Part shown: positions 31,011 through 39,036 of the stretch, one piece after another | Layout of the letters: each line of letters opens with the position of its first letter | Position numbering within the stretch: position 1 is the stretch's first letter | Assembly (NCBI GenBank): GCA_022450395.1 | Contig: JAKUQE010000022.1 | Location: 1-47,067 of the forward strand | Direction of reading: 5' to 3' | From: Dehalococcoidia bacterium | GTDB lineage: Bacteria > Chloroflexota > Dehalococcoidia > Lucifugimonadales > UBA3495 | DNA length: 47,067 bases | Position numbers and translations under genes: made by a program | The notes under the pieces: model-generated | Database searches by the model: none | What the model saw: only the letters and a program-made list of their open reading frames with translations | Told to the model about the DNA's origin: nothing

Positions 31011-32135
31011 ATGGTGCTAGAATCTGGAAAGATCACTGAAGAAGGGTTCGAGCGCTTACGGAGCCGGCTGGGAAACTTCAACCGGCCCCGCCAGTACGGC
31101 GTCGGCCTTTTCAACGAAGACGCATCCCGCAGCGCCATCCGCCACTTCTGCTAGGGCATCGGAGACATCAACCCTCTCTACTGGGACCGGAGCTACGCCC
31201 AGACCACCAAATACGGCACGCTCATCGCTCCCCCATGCTTTCTGTACAGCGTCTACTGGTGTTCGGGGCGTACCGGGGGGCTACATGGAGTGCACGGCTT
31301 CCACGCTGGCAACGATTGGGAGTGGTATCGCCCCATCTATCTGGACGACATCATCTCGGTGCAGGAGCAGTTCACCGGATTGGAAGAGAAGGAGAGCCAG
31401 TTTGCCGGGCACATCCTCATCCAGTCCAGCGTATCCCGCTACTACAATCAACGGGGTGAGGAGAGCGCCAAGACTCGCGGCTGGCAGATCCGCGCCGAGC
31501 GCAGCGCCGCTCGAGAGCGGCAAAAGTACACCTTCGAGCCTTACACCTGTTCTCGAGAGGAGATTCAGTCGATCCAAGACGCGGTGATGGCCGAAGAAGT
31601 GCGGGGCAACAACCCCCGATGGTGGGACGACGTCCAAGTGGGCGACGAGCTACAACCAGTGGTCAAGGGACCGATGAGCCACGGGGACATCACCGCGTTT
31701 GTCGCCGGGTGCATCGGTGGAATCTCCCACGGCATCCAGATTAGAGAGATGCTACGGCACCCCTCGTGGGGTTTCACCGACCCGACCACCGGAGTGCAGG
31801 AAGCCATCATAAGGGTCCACGACATCCAAGAGGCGGCGGAGAGCGCCGGCCTACCCGGCTCCTACGACTACGGTTGCCAGCGCTGTTGCTGGATGGGCGA
31901 CCTGCTGACCAATTGGATGGGCGACGACGGCTTTTTGACCAAGATGTACGTGGAGCTGCGGTTGTTCAACGTGGTCGGCGACACCACCTGGTGCCGTGGC
32001 AAGGTGATCGCAAAGCGTGAGGAAGGTGACGAACGTCTAGTCGACCTGGAGATATGGGGCGAAAATCAGCGGGGAGCGATCTCCTCCAAGGGCATCGCTA
32101 CTATCCGTCTACCCTACAAGCAGACCACCAACTGA
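31011..32135 (+). pseudogene. FAS1-like / MaoC-type dehydratase with an in-frame TAG
   Basis: A 375-codon frame encoding a double hot-dog hydratase/dehydratase of the MaoC/FAS1-like type, interrupted by TAG at codon 48 (31152-31154). AGAGGTGA precedes the ATG at 31011. Before the stop: YGVGLFNEDASRSAIRHFC. After it in the same frame: GIGDINPLYWDRSYAQTTKY, then GTLIAPPCFLYSVYW, which is the continuous hydratase core. The stop sits inside the hydration motif where relatives have one residue (a TGG to TAG change would suffice). The second domain contains WWDDVQVGDELQPVVKGPMS, DITAFVAG and a C-terminal TTWCRGKVIAKR. An internal ATG at 31290 could give a shorter protein lacking the first motif. 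TAG ends many intact genes here, so readthrough is unlikely. A sequencing error is possible. Confidence 0.8.
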
Positions 32136-32189
32136 GGCCCAGGTCTGCAAGTTTCTGCAACCGCCACTGCTGATAATTAATATGTAGGG

Positions 32190-32951
32190 TCACCCGCGGC
32201 CGATATAGGGCATCTTCGTTGCCATGACGGTCATGAACTGTACGTTGGCGTCCAAGGGCAGGCTTGCCATGAAGACCACTGCCCGGGCAACGTCGTGCGG
32301 GTCCATGGTCGGCTCGGTGACGACGGCTCCGTGGGCCTGGGGAAGCCCTGCATTAACGGCCGCCGCCAGCGGCGCAGTTTCAGCGTTGCCAATGTCAATC
32401 TGGCCGCAGGCGATATCGTATTTGCGGCCATCCAACGACGTCGACCTCGTAAGCCCAGTTATCCCCTGTTTGGTTGCTGTGTAAGGCGCGGAGTTGGGTC
32501 TCGGTACGTGAGCCGAGACGGACCCGTTATTGATGATCCGACCGCCCCTGGGGTCCTGACTCTTCATGATGCGGAATGCTTCTTGGATACACAGAAACGT
32601 TCCAGTCAAGTTGACGTCCACCACGGCTTTCCATTGTTCGTAGGTCAGGTCCTCCAATGGTACTCCGATCGAGGTGGATCCGGCGTTGTTGAACACGACA
32701 TCTACCCTTCCGAATCTCTCCTTGGTTGCGGAGAACAGGGCGCGCACGGATGAGGGGTCCGCCACATCAGTGGGCACTGTCAGCGTCCGGGAGGCAGCCG
32801 GCCCGGCCTCTGCCGCAGTTTTCTCCAACAACTCGGCCCGGCGTCCAGCCAGAGCAACTGCGTACCCGCCCTCCAGAAAAGCCAGGGCAGTACACTTGCC
32901 GATCCCGGTTCCAGCTCCGGTGACAATAGCAACCTTCCCTTGTGCGCTCAC
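32190..32951 (-). CDS. Short-chain dehydrogenase/reductase
   Basis: A classical SDR of 253 residues, an NAD(P)-dependent oxidoreductase. The start is GTG at 32951 with AGGAGG 8 bases upstream. It shows the cofactor motif TGAGTGIG (11-18), NNAG (88-91), the helix Asn in VDVNLTGTF, and the catalytic Ser144, Tyr157 and Lys161 ([20 protein letters not shown]). A residue pair AGRR (35-38) after the second strand suggests NADP rather than NAD. The substrate is unknown. The gene converges with the broken dehydratase, 54 bases from its stop, and lies 107 bases below the aminotransferase on the same strand, so it could belong to either neighbourhood. Confidence 0.92.
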   Translation of the reverse strand: MSAQGKVAIVTGAGTGIGKCTALAFLEGGYAVALAGRRAELLEKTAAEAGPAASRTLTVPTDVADPSSVRALFSATKERFGRVDVVFNNAGSTSIGVPLEDLTYEQWKAVVDVNLTGTFLCIQEAFRIMKSQDPRGGRIINNGSVSAHVPRPNSAPYTATKQGITGLTRSTSLDGRKYDIACGQIDIGNAETAPLAAAVNAGLPQAHGAVVTEPTMDPHDVARAVVFMASLPLDANVQFMTVMATKMPYIGRG

Positions 32952-33058
32952 GACTCTTGCCTCCTAGGTTACGGCCCGATCAAATTCGTTTGACTGATTC
33001 TACCCATCGTCCTAGCTGGCGATCCCACAAAGCTCAGAAGATATTCCGCGAGTAACGG

Positions 33059-34249
33059 CTAGCCCCGTTTTCCCACCTGTTCAATGGCCCGAGCAAACCC
33101 GCCCATCGCCCCCTCAAGCACCCGGTCCTCAAGACAGTAGGAGATGCGGAAGTATCCCGGTGTTCCGAACCCCCGGCCCGGCACCGTCAGCACCAACCGC
33201 TCCTGCAACGCATCCACGAAGGCGGCGTCGTCCTCTATCGGCGACTTTGGGAACAGGTAGAAAGCTCCCTGGGGTTTGACCACCGAGTAACCCATGCCGG
33301 TGAGCTGGGTGTAGAGAAAGTCCCGCTTTCGCTGATATTCGGCAATGTCCACGCTGACCCCTTGAAGCGCCCGGACCACGTGTTGCATCAAGGCTGGGGC
33401 GTTCACGAATCCCAGGGTGCGGTTGCAAAAAGTCAGACCGTTGGTCAACTCCTCCCGATGGGGATAGGCGGGATTGACCGCCATGTAACCGATGCGTTCG
33501 CCGGGTAGGGCCAGGTCCTTGGCATGGGAGTTGACCACGATGGTGTTCTCGTAGTGGGGAAACACCTGAGGGTAGCTCAAGCCGTCGTAAATTATGCGCC
33601 GGTACGGTTCGTCGCTGATGATGAATATCTCCGAACCGTGTTCCCGCTGCTTACGGTTCAGCAATTCGCCCAGGGTCCGCAAGCAATCGGCGGAGTAGAT
33701 GACCCCTGAGGGATTGTTGGGCGAGTTGATGATTATCGCCCTGGTCTTGAGTGTGATAGCAGCATCGATAGCGGCCATGTCCGGCTGGAAATCTTCGCCG
33801 GTGGCCACCACTACCGCGACGCCGGAGTGGTTGTCCACGTAATAACCGTATTCGACGAAGTAGGGAGAGAGGAGGATGACCTCTTCACCGGGGTTGAGGA
33901 TGGTCTTTAGCACCACGTTTATCGCCGCCGCCGCTCCGCAGGTCATTACGATGTCGCCGGCTGAGAAGGGGATGCCGGTCTCGGCTTTTAGGCCGTCGGC
34001 CACCGCCTGCCGGGTTTCCGGGTAACCGTTGTTGGGCATATAGCGGTGCATACCCTTGATGGGGTTCTCGGCCAGACGGAGTAGCTCCCGGCGGAACTCC
34101 TCCGGCGGCTCCACCACCGGGTTGCCCAAGGACAGGTCGAATACGTTGTCCTCGCCGTGCTGGGCTTTCAAGGTGATGCCGGCCTCAAACATCCGGCGGA
34201 TCCACCCGCCCTGATCCATGAAACCCCGTACCTTGTCAGAAACCGGCAT
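33059..34249 (-). CDS. PLP-dependent aminotransferase, class I/II
   Basis: A fold-type I aminotransferase of 396 residues. GGGAGA lies 6 bases before the ATG. Landmarks: LSLGNPVVEPPEEF at the substrate entrance, MTCGAAAAINVVLKTILNPG, INSPNNPSGVIY (about 174-185), ISDEPYRRIIYDG (cofactor Asp), the PLP Lys244 in NSHAKDLALPGERIGYMA, and a C-terminal FGTPGYFRISYC with the carboxylate-binding Arg. It belongs with aspartate/branched-type aminotransferases, but the substrate is not assignable. It starts 11 bases after lipB in the 2-oxoacid dehydrogenase operon, so it could supply the 2-oxoacid substrate from an amino acid, for example by valine or leucine degradation. Confidence 0.92.
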   Translation of the reverse strand: MPVSDKVRGFMDQGGWIRRMFEAGITLKAQHGEDNVFDLSLGNPVVEPPEEFRRELLRLAENPIKGMHRYMPNNGYPETRQAVADGLKAETGIPFSAGDIVMTCGAAAAINVVLKTILNPGEEVILLSPYFVEYGYYVDNHSGVAVVVATGEDFQPDMAAIDAAITLKTRAIIINSPNNPSGVIYSADCLRTLGELLNRKQREHGSEIFIISDEPYRRIIYDGLSYPQVFPHYENTIVVNSHAKDLALPGERIGYMAVNPAYPHREELTNGLTFCNRTLGFVNAPALMQHVVRALQGVSVDIAEYQRKRDFLYTQLTGMGYSVVKPQGAFYLFPKSPIEDDAAFVDALQERLVLTVPGRGFGTPGYFRISYCLEDRVLEGAMGGFARAIEQVGKRG

Positions 34250-34260
34250 GGCTAATCTCC

Positions 34261-34938
34261 CTAGATGTGGATTGGTTCTAGCTCCGCCTCCACCATCCCA
34301 AACCCCATCCCCTTACCGAACTGATAAGCCAGGCTGTATTGGGCCATGGCCATGTCCACGTCTCCGCTTAAAACCTCGGCCATGGAGGTTACCGGGCGGT
34401 CGGCGATGCCGCAGGGAACGATGTGGCTGTAGTAGGACAGGTCGGTAGTGACGTTGATGGCGAAGCCGTGGTAGGCAACACCCCTGCTGATCTTAACCCC
34501 AATGGCGGCGATCTTTGCGCCATCCACCCAAACGCCGGTGATTCCGTCGATCGTCTCGGCGGTTATCTTGAAGTCGGCAAGGGAATCGACGATGATTCGC
34601 TCCAGGGTCCGAACGTACTTGACCGGCCCGCCCCACTCTCGCAGGTCTACCACCGGGTAGGCCACCAGTTGGCCGGGGCCATGAAAGGTAACCTGCCCTC
34701 CCCGGTCCGCCTCGTAAAGCCCGATCCCCTTTTGGCGCAGTTCTTCGTCGCTCAACAGGATATGTTCAGGCTTGCTCAGGCGGCCCTTGGTGTAAACCGG
34801 GGAATGCTCCAATAGCAGCAGCGTGTTGGGCTGTGCGCCGTCGTGAACCTTGGCCGCCAGTTCCACCTGCAGTTCCCAGGCGCGGTGGTATTCCACAGTT
34901 CCCAACCGGATTATCTGGCATGGGCTGGGAGAGGGCAC
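34261..34938 (-). CDS. lipB: Octanoyl-[ACP]:protein N-octanoyltransferase LipB
   Basis: LipB transfers octanoate from acyl carrier protein to lipoyl-domain lysines, the first step of lipoylation. The 225-residue product contains LLLLEHSPVYTKGR, the conserved RGGQVTFHGPGQLVAYPV (about 79-96), IAAIGVKIS with Lys149, and HIVPCGIADRPVTS with the acyl-thioester Cys176. The Lys/Cys pair corresponds to the E. coli catalytic dyad. The start is a GTG at 34938 without a strong ribosome site, 10 bases below the E2 stop, suggesting coupled translation. Its place directly after the E2 gene matches its job of modifying that protein. The sulfur-inserting enzyme LipA is not in the window. Confidence 0.96.
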   Translation of the reverse strand: MPSPSPCQIIRLGTVEYHRAWELQVELAAKVHDGAQPNTLLLLEHSPVYTKGRLSKPEHILLSDEELRQKGIGLYEADRGGQVTFHGPGQLVAYPVVDLREWGGPVKYVRTLERIIVDSLADFKITAETIDGITGVWVDGAKIAAIGVKISRGVAYHGFAINVTTDLSYYSHIVPCGIADRPVTSMAEVLSGDVDMAMAQYSLAYQFGKGMGFGMVEAELEPIHI

Positions 34939-34948
34939 GGGAGGCGGC

Positions 34949-36301
34949 TCAGTAGAGAGGAGTGTCGGGTCCCATAGACTCCAGGCGGGACTTGACCGCC
35001 TGCAAGAATGCGCCCGATTCCGCTCCGTCGTTGATACGGTGGTCGAATGCCATGCAGATGTTCATCATGGACCGAATGGCGATGGCGTCGTCTCGCACCA
35101 CCGCCCGTTTCTGAATGGCCTCGGTGGTCAGGATCGCCGCTTGGGGATGGTTGATGATGGGATAGGAGATGATGGACCCCAACGCGCCGGTGTTATTCAA
35201 AGTGAAGGTCCCGCCTTGTACGTCTTCGATGGTGAGTTTGTTCTGCCTTGCCCGCTGGGTCAGGTCCCGCAAGGCTGCTGCCAGTCCAGCGATGCTCAAC
35301 CGGTCGGCGTCGTGAATAACCGGGACGACCAAACCATTGGGGGCGGCCACGGCGATTCCCACGTTGATCCGGCGCTTCAGGATGATCTTATCGCCGCCCC
35401 AACTGGCGTTGAGCGTAGGATGTTCTTTCAGCGACTCCGCCAACGCCTTTATGGCGAAGGGCATATAGGTAAGGTCCACTCCCTCCCTTTGCTCGAAGGC
35501 CGTTCTGACCTGGGCGCGTAGGGCGACCAATCCGGTTACGTCCACCTCTATAGTGCTCCATGCATGGGGGATCTGGCTCACGCTACGGACCATGGCGTCG
35601 GCGATCATCCGGCGCACCGGAGTTAAGGGCACGTGTTGCTCGTCGGCGCCGCCTTCAGTTTGTGGGGACGCTTGCGGTTGGGCTGTAGTTTCGGCGGGTG
35701 TTGATTTGGCTTCAACGTACCGTATCAAGTCGTCGCGGGTTATTCGGCCGCCAAGTCCGGTGCCGCTGACCTGGGCTAGGTCCACACCGTGCTCCCGGGC
35801 CAGACGGCGCACCGCGGGAGAGAGCCGGCTGGCTCCGTCGGGGGCCTCAGCCGTTGACTGGTCAGTTGGAGGAGGCGCTTGTTGCTGTGCCTGGGCCGAA
35901 ACCGGGCTCTCTTGCTCGGCCTCGACTCCGCCTCCGGTGGGGCCCACGGGGTTGATGTTCTTGACGAGATAACCCGTTGTGCCGACGGGAGCAGGTTGCT
36001 CGGCCGCTGCTGGAGCCGGGGTGGGTTCTGCTGCCGGCGCAAGGGCTGCTCCATCGGAGCCGTCGGCAGTTTCGAGTTCGGCTATAGGGGCTCCCATGGG
36101 CACGGTTTCTCCTTCCTGAGCCAGGATCTTAAGGAGAGAGCCGTCGATAGGGGAAGGTACTTCCATGGTTACTTTGTCGGTTATCACCTCGACCAGAGGC
36201 TCAAACCGCGTCAGCTTGTCGCCGGGCTGTTTTAGCCACTTGCCGATGGTGCCTTCCACCACCGACTCGCCAACATGAGGGAGTTCAAGGATCATAGCCA
36301 A
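34949..36301 (-). CDS. Dihydrolipoamide acyltransferase (E2) of a 2-oxoacid dehydrogenase complex
   Basis: E2 is the core of the complex: it takes the acyl group from E1 onto its lipoyl arm and passes it to CoA. The 450 residues contain an N-terminal lipoyl domain with the modified Lys43 in EVITDKVTMEVPSPIDG, an Ala/Pro linker, a peripheral-subunit-binding domain (SPAVRRLAREHGVDLAQVSG, about 161-180, then GLGGRITRDDL), a second linker, and the catalytic domain from about 215 with the active-site His421 in MAFDHRINDGAESG. A single lipoyl domain is typical of branched-chain and many Gram-positive-type complexes. The start is TTG at 36301 with GGGTGA upstream, or ATG two codons later. It follows E1 beta by 17 bases and precedes lipB. 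Confidence 0.95.
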   Translation of the reverse strand: MAMILELPHVGESVVEGTIGKWLKQPGDKLTRFEPLVEVITDKVTMEVPSPIDGSLLKILAQEGETVPMGAPIAELETADGSDGAALAPAAEPTPAPAAAEQPAPVGTTGYLVKNINPVGPTGGGVEAEQESPVSAQAQQQAPPPTDQSTAEAPDGASRLSPAVRRLAREHGVDLAQVSGTGLGGRITRDDLIRYVEAKSTPAETTAQPQASPQTEGGADEQHVPLTPVRRMIADAMVRSVSQIPHAWSTIEVDVTGLVALRAQVRTAFEQREGVDLTYMPFAIKALAESLKEHPTLNASWGGDKIILKRRINVGIAVAAPNGLVVPVIHDADRLSIAGLAAALRDLTQRARQNKLTIEDVQGGTFTLNNTGALGSIISYPIINHPQAAILTTEAIQKRAVVRDDAIAIRSMMNICMAFDHRINDGAESGAFLQAVKSRLESMGPDTPLY

Positions 36302-36318
36302 TGTTTCATCACCCGCCG

Positions 36319-37302
36319 CTAATACGCTGCCTGCTTACGCAGGGCCTGGACAATCTTGTCGGTATTTGGCATGTATTCGTCTTCGAGGGTTTGGGCAAAG
36401 GGCATGGTGGGTACGTCGGGGCCACAGAGCCGTCTAATGGGTCCGTCCAGATACTCGAAAGCTTCGTCGGCAACCAGTGCGGCAATCTCAGCCCCGACCC
36501 CACCGGTGACGTTGTCTTCATGAACGATGAGGAGCTTGCCGGTCTTCTTGACCGAGTTTAGCACCGTTTCTTTATCCAACGGCCTTAAAGTACGGAGGTC
36601 CACCACCTCCACGTCGATGCCTTCGCCGGCCACCGCTTCCGCCGCTTCCAGGCAATAATGAAGCATCAAGCCGTAGGAAACTATCGTGATATGTTCCCCG
36701 GCGCGTTTGACGTCGGCCTGTCCGATGGGGATGGTGTATTCTCCCTCCGGTAGTTCTCCACGGACCAGGCGGTAGGTTTTCTTGTGCTCCAAGAAGACCA
36801 CCGGGCTATTGTCGCGGATGGCCGACTTGAGAAGCCCTTTGATGTCGTAGGGTGTCGCGGGGGCGATGACCTTGAGTCCGGGAGTGTGGAAGAAGATGCT
36901 TTCCACGTTTTGGGAGTGAAACAGGCCGCCTCTTATTCCGCCGCCGTAAGGCACTCGGATGACCAAGGGTACTTGGAGGACGCCGTTGCTCCCGTAGCAG
37001 GCTCGCGCTGTTTCACCGATGAGTTGGTTCATGGCGGGCCAGATGAAATCGGAAAACTGGACCTCGGGGATGGGGCGCATACCCCGGAATGCGGCCCCAA
37101 GAGCTATCCCCATGATGGACGCTTCGGCCAAGGGGGTATCGATGACCCTAGATTCGCCGAACTCATCTATGAGGCCCTGAGTGGCTAGGAATACACCACC
37201 TCGCTTCCCCACGTCCTCGCCCATGATGAAAACCTTGGGGTCCCGCTGCATCTCTTCGCGCAGGGCCTCCCGGACGGCTTCAATAACGTTCTTGACTGCC
37301 AC
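36319..37302 (-). CDS. 2-oxoacid dehydrogenase E1 component, beta subunit
   Basis: The beta half of the thiamine-diphosphate-dependent decarboxylase E1. I place the start at GTG 37302, preceded by a G-run 2 bases after the E1 alpha stop, giving 327 residues and a family-like start (AVKNVIEAVREALREEM). The frame is open to 37335 inside E1 alpha, but that extension is not conserved. The family elements are GEDVGKRGGVFLATQGL, TPLAEASIMGIALGAA, FSDFIWPAMNQL and RVPYGGGIRGGLFHSQNVE, with the C-terminal EDNVTGGVGAEIAALVADEA. It is encoded 8 bases below E1 alpha. A lipoamide dehydrogenase (E3) gene is not in the window. Confidence 0.95.
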   Translation of the reverse strand: MAVKNVIEAVREALREEMQRDPKVFIMGEDVGKRGGVFLATQGLIDEFGESRVIDTPLAEASIMGIALGAAFRGMRPIPEVQFSDFIWPAMNQLIGETARACYGSNGVLQVPLVIRVPYGGGIRGGLFHSQNVESIFFHTPGLKVIAPATPYDIKGLLKSAIRDNSPVVFLEHKKTYRLVRGELPEGEYTIPIGQADVKRAGEHITIVSYGLMLHYCLEAAEAVAGEGIDVEVVDLRTLRPLDKETVLNSVKKTGKLLIVHEDNVTGGVGAEIAALVADEAFEYLDGPIRRLCGPDVPTMPFAQTLEDEYMPNTDKIVQALRKQAAY

Positions 37303-37310
37303 TACCCCCC

Positions 37311-38360
37311 CTACTCGCTGTAAACCCGGTCCCACATGGTAGAGGGATCTGGGAGAGTGGCGGCATCGGCGGCATCGGTGGCTTCGTTGATCGCTTTCAA
37401 TGCTTCGGCCTTAATTTCGTCCGACTTTTCCGGAGTGATGATGCCCCTGGCTATCAGTTCGGCTCCAAAGTTGGAAACCGGGTCTCGCTCGTAAGCTGCG
37501 TCCAACTCTTCCTGGGTCCGGTATCGGAGATGGTCGTCGTCGGTTGTGTGGGGCATCAACCGCTCTACCTGCATCTCCAGCAGCACCGGTCCTTGGGTTC
37601 GAGCGTGGGTGATAGCTTCCCGGGTAGCCTCGTAACAGCGGGTAAAGTCCATCCCGTCCACGGTGAATCCTGGAAAACCGTAGCCCTGAGCCCGGGACGC
37701 CAGATCGTCGGTTGCCATTTGGCGGTGCTGTGGGACCGAGATGGCGTAATGATTGTTTTCGCAGATAAATATAACTGGCACCCGGTGGACCCCGGCGAAG
37801 TTCATCGCCTCGTGGGCTTCGCCTTGGCTGGACGCGCCGTCACCGAAGTAGGTCAATACCACGGTGTCGTCATCCTGCATCCGGCACGCCAAAGCGTATC
37901 CCACCGCCTGGGTTAGACCGGCTCCCACAACGTTGGAGATCTGAATGATGTTGTGCTCCAGGTCGGCGCCTTGCATCGGGAACTGGCGGGCGTTGCTGTA
38001 GGGCTCGCCCTCCTTGCCCATGAATGAAAGCATCACCTGAGTAGGCGTGAGACCCGCGGCCATCTTCAGACCCAGATCCCGGTAATAGGGGAACAAGAAA
38101 CAGCGGCCATCCTTCTGAGCAGCCAGCAGACTGCCCAATTGGGCAGCCTCGTGGCCCTGGCAAGAGGCGGCGATGGGCACTTTGCCCTGCCGGTTCAAGG
38201 CCCAGATGCGCTCGTCGATCGTTCGGACCAAGATCATCTGTGTGTAGGACTCCACCAGGTCACCGGTGGTTAACCCTTCCGGCAAGCCTTCAATGGGCTC
38301 GGCAATAGCTACCTCGGCGTCGCCGGACCCTTTGGGGCGAGCACTTTTCTTGCGGGGCAT
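37311..38360 (-). CDS. 2-oxoacid dehydrogenase E1 component, alpha subunit
   Basis: The alpha half of E1, which binds thiamine diphosphate. The 349 residues contain LVRTIDERIWALNRQGKV, ASCQGHEAAQLGS (substrate-side His), FPYYRDLGLKMAAGLTPTQV and the thiamine-pyrophosphate motif GDGASSQGEAHEAMNFAG (173-190) closing with ENNHYAISVP (201-210). The overall style, with RDLGL and an N-terminal Lys/Arg-rich extension, is closer to branched-chain 2-oxoacid than pyruvate E1, but the substrate is uncertain. AGAGGA lies 5 bases before the ATG. It is the first gene of the operon E1 alpha - E1 beta - E2 - lipB - aminotransferase. A G/C-run hairpin upstream (38426-38446) could lie in its leader. Confidence 0.94.
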   Translation of the reverse strand: MPRKKSARPKGSGDAEVAIAEPIEGLPEGLTTGDLVESYTQMILVRTIDERIWALNRQGKVPIAASCQGHEAAQLGSLLAAQKDGRCFLFPYYRDLGLKMAAGLTPTQVMLSFMGKEGEPYSNARQFPMQGADLEHNIIQISNVVGAGLTQAVGYALACRMQDDDTVVLTYFGDGASSQGEAHEAMNFAGVHRVPVIFICENNHYAISVPQHRQMATDDLASRAQGYGFPGFTVDGMDFTRCYEATREAITHARTQGPVLLEMQVERLMPHTTDDDHLRYRTQEELDAAYERDPVSNFGAELIARGIITPEKSDEIKAEALKAINEATDAADAATLPDPSTMWDRVYSE

Positions 38361-39036
38361 GAAATTCCTCTTGGACGGATTTCTATCCGGACAAAGTTAT
38401 TGATCGAAGTAACTACAAATCATAAGGGGGACGTTTGGACGCCCCCTCTATTTCCCTATGCGCTTTATTGGATGCTCCGCAGGGCCAACCGGGTGATTTC
38501 ATGATGGTGCGTGGTGTTCAGGCGGTTAGCTCATGGACATTGCAACGGCGATGCGTGCGTTGGTTCAATTATATATGCCGGGGCCAGGCTCCGCAAATTT
38601 GGACCCATGGGTACCGAACGGTTTTCGACGCGCCAGATATAGAACCGCAGTTCGGCGTAGTCCGAGCCTGGAAATTGACCCCTAAATTGATACATTTTCG
38701 CATTGACATAATCTTGAAAGGTTGCTAATTTGCCTGCCACGGGCGTGATGAAAGTGATGGGACCGGGTCACAGGGCACGAATATCTCTGACATGTTGCTA
38801 GACCCAGTGTATCGATTCAACGCCGCTCCGGTTGCTCCAGACCGAGGCCATTACTGGAGGCGAACCGTAGGGCGCTTCACATGTCATCCATGACCTAGGC
38901 TAGGGACACCTACTCCGGACAACAGGGGGTCGAGGTGGCTACCTATTCCGGCTAAGCCTAGGCGGGTCCAGCGCTACCATCGGGTTTGTTGTGTGTCAGT
39001 TGGGACTACTGTGTGTGAATTTGGAGCTTTTGGGCC
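38361..39036. other. 676-base divergent region upstream of dnaA and E1 alpha, no gene seen
   Basis: No convincing coding frame, tRNA or other RNA gene. Near the E1 alpha side there is a hairpin with GGGGG (38426-38430) and CCCCC (38442-38446) plus inner pairs. TTGACA occurs in the middle (near 38703) with a poor -10. Near dnaA there are a direct repeat ACCTAYTCCGG (38908-38918 and 38941-38951, 33 bases or three helical turns apart) and an inverted repeat CCTAGGCT (38894-38901) / AGCCTAGG (38955-38962). These may be control sites for dnaA. Confidence 0.45.

Noticed and set aside
15133-31154. Recoding of TAG as a sense codon, suggested by three in-frame TAGs (15133, 16056, 31152).
   Set aside because: Several apparently intact genes end in TAG (amidohydrolase, DUF559, both DUF4242, DUF1800, lipB, E1 alpha, TPR protein), and the residues expected at the interrupted places differ. 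The first TAG is better explained by a frameshift.
38435-38728. A 97-codon frame upstream of dnaA.
   Set aside because: No ribosome site, no family resemblance and atypical composition (Trp, Cys, Ile in odd patterns); treated as non-coding.
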